From Azadirachta indica (taxonomy: Eukaryota > Streptophyta > Magnoliopsida > Sapindales > Meliaceae): a stretch of 64,000 bases of DNA. The stretch is taken from positions 11,698,274 to 11,762,273 of the forward strand of contig CM040444.1 of the NCBI GenBank assembly GCA_022749755.1, in the 5' to 3' direction. The position numbers were made by a program, and so were the translations under genes. Below, one piece after another: positions 35,566-50,500 of the stretch (its first letter is position 1; every line of letters begins with the position of its first letter). A model generated the notes under the pieces. That model saw nothing but the letters and a program-made list of their open reading frames with translations, searched no databases and had not been told where the DNA came from.

Positions 35566-38500
35566 CCTGAGGGACCATAAAATTTTTGTAAATATAAATA
35601 GCATAGATCTCCATCACAATTAAATTAGGGTAGGAATTGAATATAACTAAGGACATGTGAAGCAGAAAGATTAAGTATAGAAGAGAATAACAAAAGCAAC
35701 AGAAAGATGCGAGAACACTTAAAGAAACTGCAGGCATCATAAATGCAAGAAAAACATGCAATGTGATTTGCAATTTTCAGTAAAATACCAATAGTTGTGA
35801 TGCAGAGGAAAAGTAAAAGGGTTGATGCAAAATGCAGTGCATGGAAAACAGAAAAGACCGATACTTTCATCATAATGAAGAGCAAAAAACCACTAATAGA
35901 TGTGCAAAAATTCCATAAAGTTGGTATCAATATATAACCCCATACGGCCAAAGTAATGGGTTAACAACTTATCAACATCAGTTGAGTCAGAATCACTCTT
36001 CAAAAGAAATGATTAGGCTATCCGTAAAAAGAGCAAAATATTGGGTTAATTAAAACTCAGCACGGATTGGTGGGTGGTGTGGGTGGTGTGGCAAGATGGG
36101 GAGGGGAGGAGCATAACACATTCTCCTAACAAATAAACCACAGTATGTTAAAAAAATATATATGACAAGAACAGTGCATAACAGAAAAATAAGCCATACC
36201 TATGTCCATGAGGCCAAGCCCTAATTTTGATTGGTAAATAGCTCTCATTGATAAAACAATCTTTCCATCAATTAATTCTTCAACTAGTCTCTTTGTCCTC
36301 CGGTCAAACACCTAAATCAATATGATGTTGTAAACTTATTATCAATAAGTTCCAACAGTGAAATACTGCTATGCAGTGGAATGAACATTCTCTGTAGATC
36401 ATTCCCTCAAGAAAAGGGCTGCAGTTAATGCTGCAGCATAAAAATGCTACAAAAACTATCTTGCAGAATGGTGCAAGCCCCATTTCAGACAATAGAAACT
36501 TGTACCCCAAAGATATACAGAATAAATTACAGATTTTATCAAAAAAGTATGTTTCCATGCAGATTCTTCCAACTGTAAGCCACTTAACATGCTTGTCAAT
36601 ACGCCTTCTTCCAACTTGCAGTTCAAAGGGCTGTAAAAACAAAGTAATAGAAGGTTTTCTACTTTCATTATTTTAAGAATATATGTGTGCCTGCCTTTTA
36701 TATTTACATTTTGCCAACAATATCTGCATACTTGGGTCTATCCTAAAATTTAACAAATTATCTTTACTCTTTTCTTCAGTTTCTTGAGTATTAGCAACAT
36801 ATGCTTTTTAGTACACAAGCATGAGGTGATTTTCCAAAGTCTATAAGGGAACCCTAACATGACTTATTCTCAAGGTCTTCATTTGTTGCCATGGTAGACT
36901 ATGCCGAAGCCGAAACACGAACTCTTATAAATAAACACCACCAATTAATGAGAGAAGAGAAAAAATATTTATATAGAAAAGCAAAAATGAAGAATACATG
37001 TGCTCTTCAACCACTAACATTTGATATACCACTTAAGATTTCAGCCACTATTCTTATAGCTTGAAATTAATCCTATAAAGCTACAAACTTTCAAATGGCA
37101 TCCTTAGAAATTTGAGTTTTAATACTCCATTTTTTCTTCTAGAATTTTTCAATAGTTTGATGTGACAAATTTAAATTTTTCTCGTCATAGTTAAATTTAT
37201 TGATGGCATCATTTCTAGGTTGTCATATTGATGATCAAGTTTGCACTTGTACTAAAAGCATAAGCTAACAACAGTCCAACAATACAATTTAAGCTCTACT
37301 ACACCTCTCATGTATAAGTGCTTATTTATTTTTCTAATTGAAATATGAATGGATCTAAAAATCTGAATAGATAATAAACTTGAATTATTCTAAATAATAT
37401 GATTGTTTTTTATTAATAACATCTAAACAAATATCTGAGCACTAATGATTTAACATATCATATCCTTATAAATGATTAGATAAATCTATAAATTAAGGAA
37501 AGAAATAAAATTTATAAGGGTATTTTTAAAATTAACACCAAATAAAACTTCTGTAAATTTCAAACTTAGGCATTAAGTAAAAAATTTTTACTAGACTTAT
37601 TCGAGAAGCTAGTTATGTTGTCCTATACACAAGCCCACTTTCACTCTAAATGGTAGCCTCGTTTAACTTAATAATAGAATGTGAGATTTGACCATAATAT
37701 CTCATAATCAATGGTGCAACTAGTACAATGCTAAAGTTACCAATTGATCTAAAAGTTTAAGTTTATAGCTGGCCAAATGACAGAATTTAAACTTCTAACA
37801 TTGATCTCCATATTTTTCACCAAATTAATCAAATTTTATATGTTGCATTTAGAGCATGCTAGTTGAAGTATTCATTTTTTAGAGGATTTTCTATTAGGGA
37901 TTCTTCTTTGTGCTCTTCATTTCCTCACTCTATGAACTTTCCTGCTCCCACAATGTTTCTATTAAAATCATGATTGTCCTCACTTATGAGTTGATTATAG
38001 GTTGGAGTGCAAACCAGGTAAGGCAAACATCATGGCAGACATTTTAAGTTAGAAGGTTATGTTTGTAGCCACAAGCAAGTTTTAGGGGGAAGTTCTCGAT
38101 CTGAGAATTGAGGTTATGCAACATGATGCCATTGCCAAGTATCTCCTCAAGTTTTCACTAAGCCAGAGACACCAAGCAAGTTAGGTAGAAAATAGGCTTC
38201 TCTATACCAAGGCTCAACAAGTCTATGAGTCAAAGTGGGAGAACTTGTGGTGTAGTTTTATAAAGGAGTGTTATGAAACCATGTAGGCCGGCCCCTCATC
38301 CAACATTATAAACAAGCATTACTTGAGGCAAGATACTAGAGGCCACACATAAGAGATGATGTGAGCAGTTCATGCGAATTTGTCTTCTTTACCAACATGA
38401 CAAGAGTGAGCACCAAAGTACCACAAGCTTGTTAAGTCATTACGCATTTCAAAGACCATGGGAGGGCATCAGACAGGACATCATAGTTGCACTGCCAAAA

Positions 38501-41500
38501 TCCAAAGGAAATGGTACAATCATTGTGGTAGTTAATCTATTTTTCTAAGAATGCTACATTCATTCCAACACCCAAGGAAAGTTCCACGGAAGAAACCTTA
38601 AGGCTTTTCTTCAATCATGGGGTTAAATATTGAAGGCTATCAGGGTCAATTGATAGCAATTAGGACTTATGGTTCATCAAGAAGTTCTGGACAGAGTTGG
38701 TCAAGCTCATGGGACCAGCACTCCATTTCTCTACAAAGCTTTCACCCCAAAACCAATGGGCAAATAGAGCAGCTGAACACTTTATTGGAGTTGCACGGAC
38801 AACACTTCAAAAGTCTCAGGAAACATGAATCAGCATGACTACTCAATGTGGCACAATTTTCCTACAAACTGCAACAGAGTGAGGCCACAAATTGTAACCT
38901 GTTTGAGCTAAGTCATAGCTAATATTCCACAAGCACAACTCAATAAACCAACACAACTAATAAAGAAGTGGACTGAGATAAAGTTGTGGCATATGGAGCA
39001 TGATGTTGAAGACTTGGTGCTTGTGAAGATCCAAACCCAACAGCATAAGTCCACAAGCCCACTAAACAAGGGGCAGGTTAGAAGTACGAGGAGCCATTCT
39101 TGATCATCAAATAGGTGGCCAACATGTGGTACAAGATGAAACTGCCTTTACACTTGACTTCATCTGGTTTTCCACACAACTACTTAAAGCCATATCGTGG
39201 AGATTTACATTATTAAAAAAACAATGAATCAAAGGGAGGACTTTTAAGTGTCAAGGCAACTTCTGAAAAGAAAGTGAAGTTCATCCTCGATGAGATTGCT
39301 CTGTGCATTGTACATATGTTTTCAGTATAAATAACGAAGGCCTCATTTGCCAAACACATTCTCAAAACATTATGAGCTATCTTTCTTTTTCCCTTTAAGT
39401 AATAAGTGTGAGTTTTAGTGGAGACTGACTTAGCATTAGCGGTAGCAAAGTTGAGCGTGTAAGAACACATGGAAAATCAATCCATGACACTCGTAACTCC
39501 CAATATTTCATGTGAACAACAAACCAAATGTCAATAATTATCCAAACTCGGTTAAGTCTTGCATACAAAATCCCTTTCCCTTATTTGCAATCAACTACAA
39601 TACTCATCATTTATTTATAAAAAAGGGAACATTATGATACCTTATGCCTCAAACTAATATGTTTAACGACACCAATTTTTTTCCACACAAGCAACCATGA
39701 CCTCTTCATGTGAACAAACCCTAAAAGGCCAAATATGCCTGGTAAAATTCAATTTTACGTGACACAAACCAATACAATATAATGGTTGTCAAGTCTAACT
39801 TTATTAGATGGGTCATTAACAATTTAATACATCAGATAATAGACCTCTTAGATAAAAGAGCTTGTTCAGATTTACTCTTAGAAAAATGTTTCGTCCATTT
39901 AAACTCATTACCATTTAGGCATTTTAACAATTTAATTATTGAAAAATTTTCTTCAGAAACATTTACTTTTAAGTATTAAAAGGTTTTATTTAGGTATTAG
40001 GTAATCTAATCATCAATGATTCAATCCTTAGGATAACTTATTCAACTAATAACTCTGAAAACATTAACTATTACTAAAACTTTAACTATCATCCATTATT
40101 TCAAGTATTTTTAACATCACATAACTTTTTCTTATATAAACATAGATTTCAAAAAGTAAGCCCTTATTTATATTTTCTTTTAAATGTTGCAGTTAACTGT
40201 TGTTAATCAGCTCTATACCTCAGAAAAATTGTCCTTGATTTCAACTAACTAGACCTTATTTGCACGTCTAATTTTATATAAAGAGCAAATAGTTGGACCT
40301 TTACTAAAGATAGGTTCAGGTTTTAACATTTTAACCCAATAAGCTAATGGATCAATTCTGAATTTGCAGAATTTAACATGGCACAATAATAACTTGACAT
40401 GAACCCACTTAAACATGTTCAAGTGCTAGGCATAAGGCCAATCACTAGAATAAGGAAGATGAATGCGAAGAAATGGAAACATTAAAAAAAAAATTAAAAT
40501 AAACACACTAAGAATAAAGGCATACCAGAATATGTGAAGCACTTGACCCAGAGTTTAAACCAACATCATAAGATGAAAGGTGGCTCCATTCACTTAGTTT
40601 GAACATCCACCTACCAAAATATAATTTAAGCTTAGCACTGTGACCATAACATGGAAATATATAGTGAAAAGCCAACAAGAAGAAAATTTCTCACCCATAT
40701 GAAGCTTGTTTCTCAGTCAAGAATCCTCCGGTCATAACCAGGTTCCCAGTTCCCTCATCAAAACACAAAGTCAAATGGATCATAGTGTTGAACATATCAA
40801 CTTCATTAAAAATCTCACCACAAACTGGGCAGCAATTCATAAGGAATTCCCTGCAATACACAAATGCAGAATACAGAGTATAAGAATGTTGACATGTAAC
40901 CAGAAGGTAAAATATCTACCAATAGAAGGTTTAAGGTCAAGATGAAGGTAATTTTATGAGAGGTAAAAATAAACTAAGAGCATTAAAAGAAATTGAAACA
41001 CTGCATTGCACCATACAAGAGCTTTATGAAATCAAATAAAATTGTTGGTCCTTTTCCTATCAGTGTAAGCTTTCCGGATTAAATAGTCAATGAAACATTA
41101 TGAGAGCAAGGTTGATCAACAGTTCTTGTTTTCAAATACTTGATCGCTACTAACTAAATCATAAAAAAAGTGAATCCATTTTTACATCCACATGCGTATT
41201 TATGTGCATTTGGTTCCATGTCCATAGTCTCTTAATTTAGGCACGCAAGCTGAGGGCATGTTATAGCTTTTAAAAAAATCTGAGCTGTTTCCTGTCAACT
41301 TAAACTGGTGGGGCAAATGGTTACACAACCAAGAGAAACAAGCACAAGGAACTAAAACAAGAACAAATACTAAGCAATTTCAACTTATTCATTGATTCCT
41401 TTTCTAGTTGAAAGACACTTTCAAATAGAAATCATCATATCTTTTTCCATTGCCTCAGAAGTTCCAAAACAGGAAAAAGTCCTTGTAAACAACACCACTA

Positions 41501-44500
41501 GACATTGAGGTACAAGACGTTAAGAGAAAAGAACTGTCATGACAGAAGTCTTCCATATCCTTAAGATCTAGAAACATTACAGACAAATAGACGAATTAAG
41601 ACATAGATTTAGTGCCTATTTGTTTTTCAGTCTGAACTCTAAATATATCCTAGTTTCAGTTATTCAGATATTTTAAAGAGGTTTGTTTTTTAACTTAACG
41701 CTGAAAACTTGATAATGATATCTAAATAAGTCAAAATTTTAACTTCACACACAAGTCTGAAATTTTATTAGGTTTTCTAACTTATAATAAACTAAAATTC
41801 CCTTATAAATTTTATTTATTTCCTAATGTATAGAGTCTATCTTAATTATTTACAACGATATGATAGGTAAAATTATTATTTTTTAGATATTTTTATTTAA
41901 ACATAATAAATAAAAAACAACCATATTTCTTAGATTTATATATTCAGATTTCAGATTTCAAATGAGAAAAAATAGACCCATAATCATTTTAATTCCTCAG
42001 CAAAAATTTTAAGGGAAAAATATAGAACTTTTTCATACTTGGAACTGCAAACAGTTGTTTCAGTTTTTCAAATGTCCTATGGATGATAACATAGACACGG
42101 ATGACAGACTCCCAATGAAACCATATGATGCTGAAGGGAAAACAAAGCCAAATTAGTCATGATTAACATAAGAGTTTAATGTTTGAGACAATGACCTCTA
42201 GTTTTGGCATCAATAGATCAATAATGCAAAGGAGGTGAATACATTAAAGGTCATGAATATCTCCCCTGGAGGCAATAGATGATGTAGTCTGTTGTTCTAC
42301 AAGTGGCAATCAGTATAAAGAAGGTAGATGTGCAAATAAAGGTAACAATGTACAGAGATGACTGACTAATAAAGGTTTTAACTTGAAGAAATTGTACCAC
42401 AGCCAGCCAGACAAGTGCTCAAGTCAGAGCAATTAGGCCTTAACATTGGATATCCATAAAGAAATTATTGAACTAGTAACCTCATAGTTTTCACAAAAAC
42501 TATAAAGCATCAAATTCCACAGAGACATTTATATGGGTAGCACTATTAACTCAAAAGTACAAAGAGTATTACACCAATTATAATTCAAATAAATTATGAT
42601 GCATCTATAGAATCATTACTTTTCTTGTTGAACAACAAGAAGGTCAGCCAACTCATCCATGCTCACAACACCATCCCCATTCTTGTCAGCAGCCTTGAAA
42701 AGCTCCTCTTTCTAAGGAACAAGGTCAATCCAGCAGTTAAAAGTAAAATCTTATAAATTATTTTTCAGAATAGAGTATTTAGATTAGAGCGTTATGATAG
42801 GTGCATCACAGATTTCGAGAAGATGGATTAGACGAAATCCAAAACAGAGATTTCAGACACCCATATATCTGGTGTACACAACAGGCTAGAGAGGTTATTT
42901 TACAACCTAAAAGATCAACAATTTTGGAAATTGCATTCTGCGGTCCCAAAAAGTATTAATGAAAAATCAGATAGAACAGTAAACCATTTCTTCATCATAA
43001 ACAAATTGTTAAAACTTAGTCAAGAAATTAAAGAGCAAATAGAAAAACAGTTCAAACTTCAAACCTTGTTAGCAGCTACTTGATTTCCAAAAGCACTGAT
43101 TAAGTCACAGAACTCGGAGAACGTAAGCTTGCCATCATCATCGTAGTCCTATGAAGGATCCAAGGATTTAAAAAGTTAATGACATCAAGAAAGGGCCCTA
43201 GAAAGTGCCATAATTAAAGATGGCAAGTATAAAAATTAGAATTAAAAGAAAAACTATCAGTGAACAATACATTATTAAAAATAGAATTTAAGTTCTTTCT
43301 GGGTTTTAAATTAGTTATCACACGAATACAAATAAAATGTTAAGTACATCCACATTACAATAATAATAAAAAAAAAGAAAGAAAAAAGAAAGCCCCACTT
43401 CCTTACAAATGCAAGTTCACTTTTGAGTAATGCTCATAAACCGTTGACAAATCAAAAATAGAGAAAAAATAAAAATAAGATAAAAAAAAAGATGTAAAAA
43501 GCATATGAAAAAGAAGGTTAATGCTAGCAATCGTCACGGATGGATTCCAAAAAATGGATAAAGAGCTTCCATTTCCTACCCCCAACTGGCAGATTCTACA
43601 AAGAAAAACCCCAATCATCGACTTTTTGTGACAATAAGAAGCAAACTAGGCCTCTTAAGAAAATAAAATTAATGTTGCTATTAAAGAAAATGTTCAACAT
43701 AAGTGATCTAGTTAGAAAGTAACAACCTTCCAATATCAAGATATAACATGGCATGAGACTACATAAAACTATATTAACAGTAATTCTCTCTGGCTTCTGT
43801 CAACCATGGCTATAATGTAAGTAAAGGGTTTCAATCAACTCTAGATTGAAATTGAGGACATCTAAACTGTGAATTAAGCATGGAACCAACTCTGAAGTGC
43901 CAACAAAGCACAAAGTCAAATTCCAATAGTGACAAATATTCATTGTTAAATTTCACAAATAACCACCATTCAAAATGTCTTTAAAAAATGACCAACTTAT
44001 AATTTTTTTAGACAAAATTACCCCTGATGACCAACTTTTTTCTTCATGCTCGTAAGTACACTTTTGAGCAAAAAGAAATTTTGTTCATGCTCGAAACTAT
44101 ACTTTGGAACACAAAAGAAGGTTGGTCATAAGGGGTTTCAAACATGAAGAAATTTTGTTCATCCTTGAAAGTCTGCTTTTTAGCACAAAAGAAATTTGGT
44201 TATAGGGAATAATTTCGTCCAAAAAATTAAAAGTAGATAATTTTTTAAAACATTTTGAACAGTAAACATCACTGAAATTGGGAGTTAAATAGTGGTTACT
44301 ATTGATAAATTTTTTATTATATTTTTTTCATATGAAACATAAAGTAGTGAACAGGCAGTTCTCAGAAAACTAGAAAGATCATAAGGGTTTACAGAATTGA
44401 TCTCTAGATTTCGTACCAAAACAGTAAAAAAATCAAAGACTACAAAGTTTATGTCCTGTCATATGAAACAGAAAATACCAAAATAAACACAATTAACCAA

Positions 44501-47500
44501 GATTGTTTCCAATGTAAATGAATAGAAAATAAGCGAACACTGAAAAAATTCTGCAAATCACACCTTATCTGCCAAAGGCTCATCTGTTTGTTATAACTGT
44601 TGTTAATGCTAAATAGGAACAAATGGGGCGTCATTAGCTTGTACCTATTATGATTGAATATACATCGAGTTGTCCTTCATATTTGTTTTAGATTTAGCAG
44701 TATATAAGTCTTGTACTAGATTTACAGCACGATAATAACGAAGCTTCTATGATTTCTCTCTACCTAGATGCCTCTCTCTCTCTGTGTGCATAAACATGGT
44801 ATCAGAGAATTAAAAAGGTCCGTAAATTCCTTCCCGAAGAAGAAAATAAAACTCTTGAAACCTAGCCTAGTTAATCTCACACCACCATTGACTTGTGTCA
44901 CCACCAGCCTCGCACAGCTCTGGCAACACATTGGAGACTAAAATAAAAAACCCTAACCTAGTCACAAGTCCCTTTTCTGACTACCCCTCCAATATCCTTG
45001 ATGGGTCACCACCCACCTCAACACAGTTAAAAAGGGCCTATGCATCAAAACCCCTTAAGAATGACTAGCAACAGTCGGTGGAATTTGTCTCACGCACTGA
45101 TCAACTCTCAAGGCCTTCAACCTTGATGCAATTCAATTTTTTGGGGTTTTTGTGGTTCTCTGCCCTAATTTATTTTGAACTGCTTCTAATCATTCATTAG
45201 ATCTCAAAGGCCATCTATTGTCTCATTTTATCTCAGCCTGGTCTATTTTACTCTTCCTTGTCTTGACTCAACTCCTCAATTACTCTCCCCTGTCTTGACA
45301 CATCTCCTTCTCAATTCAGCCGATAAATCAAATCTCAAAAGTTGTTGCTAAGGTAGATTTTCATCAGATAATGTTATCTTCAAAATTACAAGAAAGGAAA
45401 GAACTGTTGCCTTGTGAGATTCATTTCCAAATATTTCAATTTGAGGCATGAGATATCATATATTAATTTCCAACCACTGAATTGCAGGTTGTCTTTATTC
45501 TAACTAGCCAAATATGGTGAAATTCAATTTCATAGCAAAACAACTTAAAATAAAACTTCACGGTTTCTTTGAAATTGAGGAGTCATGGCTTTTTATCCAG
45601 AAAATTATAGGATAGAATCACAAGCTGTCAAGTATAAAAGGTTTAATAAACACAAGCTGCCAAGTATTAACATTCTCAACAGCTCTGGTACTTATTATCA
45701 ATGTGATCAAACCCTGAGGAGTCAAACTGAGCTTGAATAATGTTCTTCCAGTCTAAGGAAAAGTTGTGGAGATATTTTAAGATGTCAGTAGCTGGATATA
45801 TTGGAAGAAGGTCATATTCAGCCTGTTTGGATGATAAAATTATTTGTTGGTCACAATAAACAAGACTTGTTAGCAGTACTAAGTCCACAAGTAGAGGATA
45901 AGCAATTGAGCAGCTTGTAGAAAAATTAACACTTCCAGTATAACCAATAGAAAAGGAAATTATAAATATAAGAACGAAAAGACAATTGTTTTATGAGGCT
46001 AAAAACAATAATGGTTTCAATACTTTTTTAAATTCAAGTGACAATGTTAATTGCATTTCAATGTTAAAAACCTGAGAATGTAACCAAGATTTTCATACCG
46101 TATCCTAGTTCTTGATAACTCATTTTCAGACCATGAATCAAACAAGCATCAGGATTCAATCTTATATTTCACTGTAGCAACATCCTCCTATGTCTTAGGA
46201 GGAAATTGAGCAAAAGAATAATAATATCAACTAAGCATGAAATTGAATGAATCTTGTGAAAAAACAAGAAAAAAAAGATAATAGTTAAATACATATCAGG
46301 TTATCATTCCCAATTGTTAATTTATCAAAGTGGGATGAATTTTGACAAGGATCAAATTTAAAGCCACTTTCACTGATATTGCCTTCTACTAATTTTACCG
46401 TTAAACCTTTAAAAAGGGAAGAAAAAAGGGGGGAAAAGAGTGGACATATAAATTTTCATATAAATTTTCTACCAACTAACCTCCTTTCTCCCTTTATGTC
46501 ATTTTGCTCACATCTTTTGTCAGTATTACGTGTAACTAAAAATTTGGATTTTGATTTTATGGTAATGCAATATACTAGTAAGATATCTCTCACTTTCTAG
46601 GTTGAGTTGTCCTTTGATTTATTTGAAAATCAATTTCAGAGTACATGAGAAAGCTAAAAAGGACTAAAACTGCCACCAGTGTAAAAGGTCTAACCTACGC
46701 CACATTACATTTGACCAGATAGCAACTTATTAAATGTCTAACTAGTCTCAAAGAACCTTGAATGAAGTTTGCAATTACAATTCAACCCATCCTCTGGGAA
46801 CACAAACAAGTTACTATTCAAATTCACAGCCAAACACACACACAATGAGAAGAACACTTGATAAAAACATACCACAATAGCTAAGATGCGTCTTGCAAAA
46901 CTTCTCTCTGTCTCAGTTGGATCCTTCCAATCATTTCAACAGAATGTTAAGAACCATTAATAGTCTGCATCAATCAACAGAATTATATATTACATACCTC
47001 AACAAAACATGAAAGAGTAATGTTGCCAACAATTGTGTCAGATGACGATGGGTCCAAAAGGTCAAATACCTCAAAGTCAGAATCCGAATCCTGCAACAAA
47101 AATTATCAATACCAAAAGAAGCTATCAGAAACCAAAAGTCATGAGTTATCAAATTTGAAAGACAAACTACAATAAATGAGCTGAGTTAGGCTACCAGCTA
47201 AATATTCGATAAAATTAATGATACACAAAGAGATAAGTATATGTTTTGCTTTCCTAAAAGAAATAATGCATTTAAGAATGAAACAATAAAATAATCAATT
47301 AACATAAAAGAAAAGGGAGATCAAATATTGTATAGGGGTATGTACAATAGTTACACCAGAAAAAGAGAAATAGAACAAAAAAAATAATAATAATATTCAA
47401 AAATTACCAGAAATATTTCAATTGAAATATTCTAAGAGCTGGTATGCCCAAACAAAATGTGAATCTGACAACAAAGAATACAAATTCCTCAAAAATCTTG

Positions 47501-50500
47501 ATTTTGCAAATACCACACTCAATCCCCAAAAATGTTCTATCATTATAAAATCAGTTAATTCTACGTTTTGGATGCAGGACTCAACACTTTGGGTGTTTTG
47601 GGGATTGTATTAGATTCTTAAATATTCTACACAAAATTTTGAAATAATCAGCTGCACAAATAATAACAATATGTTCGTCCGCTGGCCACGTGCCTGTGCA
47701 AAAGGTAAGTCCAACGTGTGACAGAAACAATGCCATTAGATTTAGAATTTTCCAATATACACCCACCTCAATGAAGATAAGGATTCCCAAAGCCTAGAGC
47801 TCCTGGGTCAGATGAGGTGGTCCTTTTTCATTGGTCCCTCAATTATGAGCTCTGCCTGCCCATGCAACCCTTTTCTAGAAGGGTTCTGTGCAACCTAGGA
47901 ATAGCTCCAACTCAGCTTAGTTCCATATTTAAAACTCATAAACTAACTTTATTAATTTTTATTTTATAAATGAACAAATAAAGTCTTCAGCATCACTATT
48001 CTATAATTGAAGACAGGAAGATAAGGTGGGCAGTTTTAATCTCATATTTGATGCCTTTAATTGAACTGAAATACAGAGAAAAGTTAATCCATATTCAAGA
48101 GACTAATAGTCCCCTCATTACCTATAGTACTCCATAGAATATGACTAAGATTATGCCATTTGACCACAATTTTGGAATTATTGTGTGACATAGATGGTCC
48201 ACAAAGTGTCTTGCATCTGGGCAACCCAAAATAGTAGACAATAGCACAAAACTATGCATGAGTATCAGAAAATAAAATATTCTTTTGAGTTCATTTACTA
48301 ATTAAAAATAAATTTGTAAATTTTAAGACACCGTTTTTGCATATTTCACTTTTAAGGCTTGTTAGTTTTTTATCTGAAATCTCAATGAATCTAAAATATG
48401 AATAAATCTAGATATATAAATCTAAATGGTTTTGAATAATTTTGAACAACCTTCTCTTAGGCCTTTTTTCTTTTTGGCCATAGCTCTTTGCTAATGGAGA
48501 AAAGTTTGCTTATAGAAAAGGAAAGAATACCAAGGTTCTCTGGAAGTGTGCTTCCTAGCTCTATTTTGGATAATTTGTCATATAAAATGAGGGCTTTCAT
48601 CTATGGGACAGAGCTCACCTTTTGTCATCCCTATGGACTTCTATTGCAAAAGGACTTCCTGATACTTCTTTCTTCCTCAATAGTCTTAGCTATGAAACAG
48701 TTCAGAGGTAGTTATACATTTGCCTAACAGTTATTGCAATAAGGATCATAGTTTGATTTTTATGATGCTAGGTATCCTTCTCAAGCTTTTGGTTAGTTTA
48801 GTGGACTTCAGTTCTACTCTTGTATTTTACACCATTAATATACTTTCTTTATCTATTTCTTATAAGAAACAGAGGATGAATTAGTTGAGCAACTTTAAAC
48901 ACAACCCGACAGTCCACTAATAAAATACTAGCTCATTTGGTATGTCAGACAAGATTGGACTAAATAAAGGGGTTTTTAACGCATACCTCCCCTGAGGTTT
49001 TAGACTTTATCACATTGAGAGATAATATAAGAAAAGACACACTTACCTCTCCTCTGACCATCCAAATCTGTTGGTCAACCATTACAATGAAGGGTAATTT
49101 GGTAAAATTGCATGTAACTTTACTCTTTTGTGATGGGCACAAGCTCCCATACCTTCAAAGGCTTCGCTTTTCTACAAATCAAACTTTATCTTGCCTTAAA
49201 ACATCCTCTTTAATTCTTTACATGTACTTCCGTTAAAGGGCTCTTCATTCTCCACCCGATTCATACAAATATTATGCGACTCTCAGTGAATCTCCCTGAT
49301 TTCTTTTTAGTTCATCTTATCATCCAAACAATTCCAGGATGCAATGCAAGCAAGCAGACCAATACAAAGCAACTTATTGGAAGTAGTTCCATTGAAAGTG
49401 CTGCCAATGCTTCTAAAGATTCAATTTTGCTCTGTGAGAAATTGTCAATGCCAAAACAACAAGAAACCATAAGCTGCTATCAATAATAATGGCTGAAGTT
49501 AAGGCAGTTTTGCCAATTTCTGAGTGGGGAAGCTTGAAATTTGAGGATTCATGCTAAGTCAGGAAGCTTGTGACAGTTATGATTATGGCCCAAAAATGGC
49601 AACCACATTAAATGTGGGTGGGTCTAGAATTCAATTTATTCACGAGAATAAAATGTAAGCTTGCTCCTATTCCTAACGGACAGGTTCCAACAAACACAAT
49701 GCAAAATTATTTCTTTTCTACGTGCTTCATAGTAGGCAAGTCCACCACTAATCTCAAAACATGCAGTAAGTTACCCCTTCTTTTATAAATATTAATACCA
49801 TAGAGATTTGGTCTACTCTTGCATAGTTAATATGGAAGAGCATCACATAAAAGTACAATGCATAATTGCAAGCCTTAAAGAAAGATGCTCAAAGGTTTTG
49901 TTTTCTGTTTCTTTTTACTGGCATGCGTGACACATTGAACAAATTATTTTCAATAATTTAAGGGCATCATAGTCATTTAAGGTTGACCAATGGATTTGGA
50001 TGGTTATAGGGGAGGTATTTGTGTTTTTTCTAATACTTTCTCTCAACATGATAAAGTCCAAAACCTCAGGGGCAGTATGTGTTAAAATCCCACTAAATAA
50101 AATTAAAATAGATTAGATTATATTTCACATTGGGTGTGTTACAAGATTTGATTGACTTGTAAATATAATTTTATTATTTAAATTATTTAAAAAAATAACT
50201 AAAAACTTATTTAAGTATTTATTTAACCATCAATATAATTAAATTAGTTTAAATAGAAACTAATTAAATGTTTGATAATAGCTCAAATTTAATTACTGCA
50301 AATAATTTTTGTTTATAATTACAAATATCTAAATGTAAATTTTTGTTATTATAAATATTTTACGTTAAGATTATATTAAAAAGTATTTAGGTCAACTTAA
50401 ATTAAAGAATAATTAAATTCAAATAATAATTGAAATTAACTATGAATATCATAACAACAAAATAAATTATTATGTTTTTTATTTTAAAAAAAATATATTT

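Noticed and set aside
35486..35951. Two overlapping open frames on the minus strand, one ending in a long Leu-Ser repeat
   Set aside because: The Leu-Ser run is simply the (AG)n microsatellite read in frame. Both frames lie in PSD intron 12 and match no domain.
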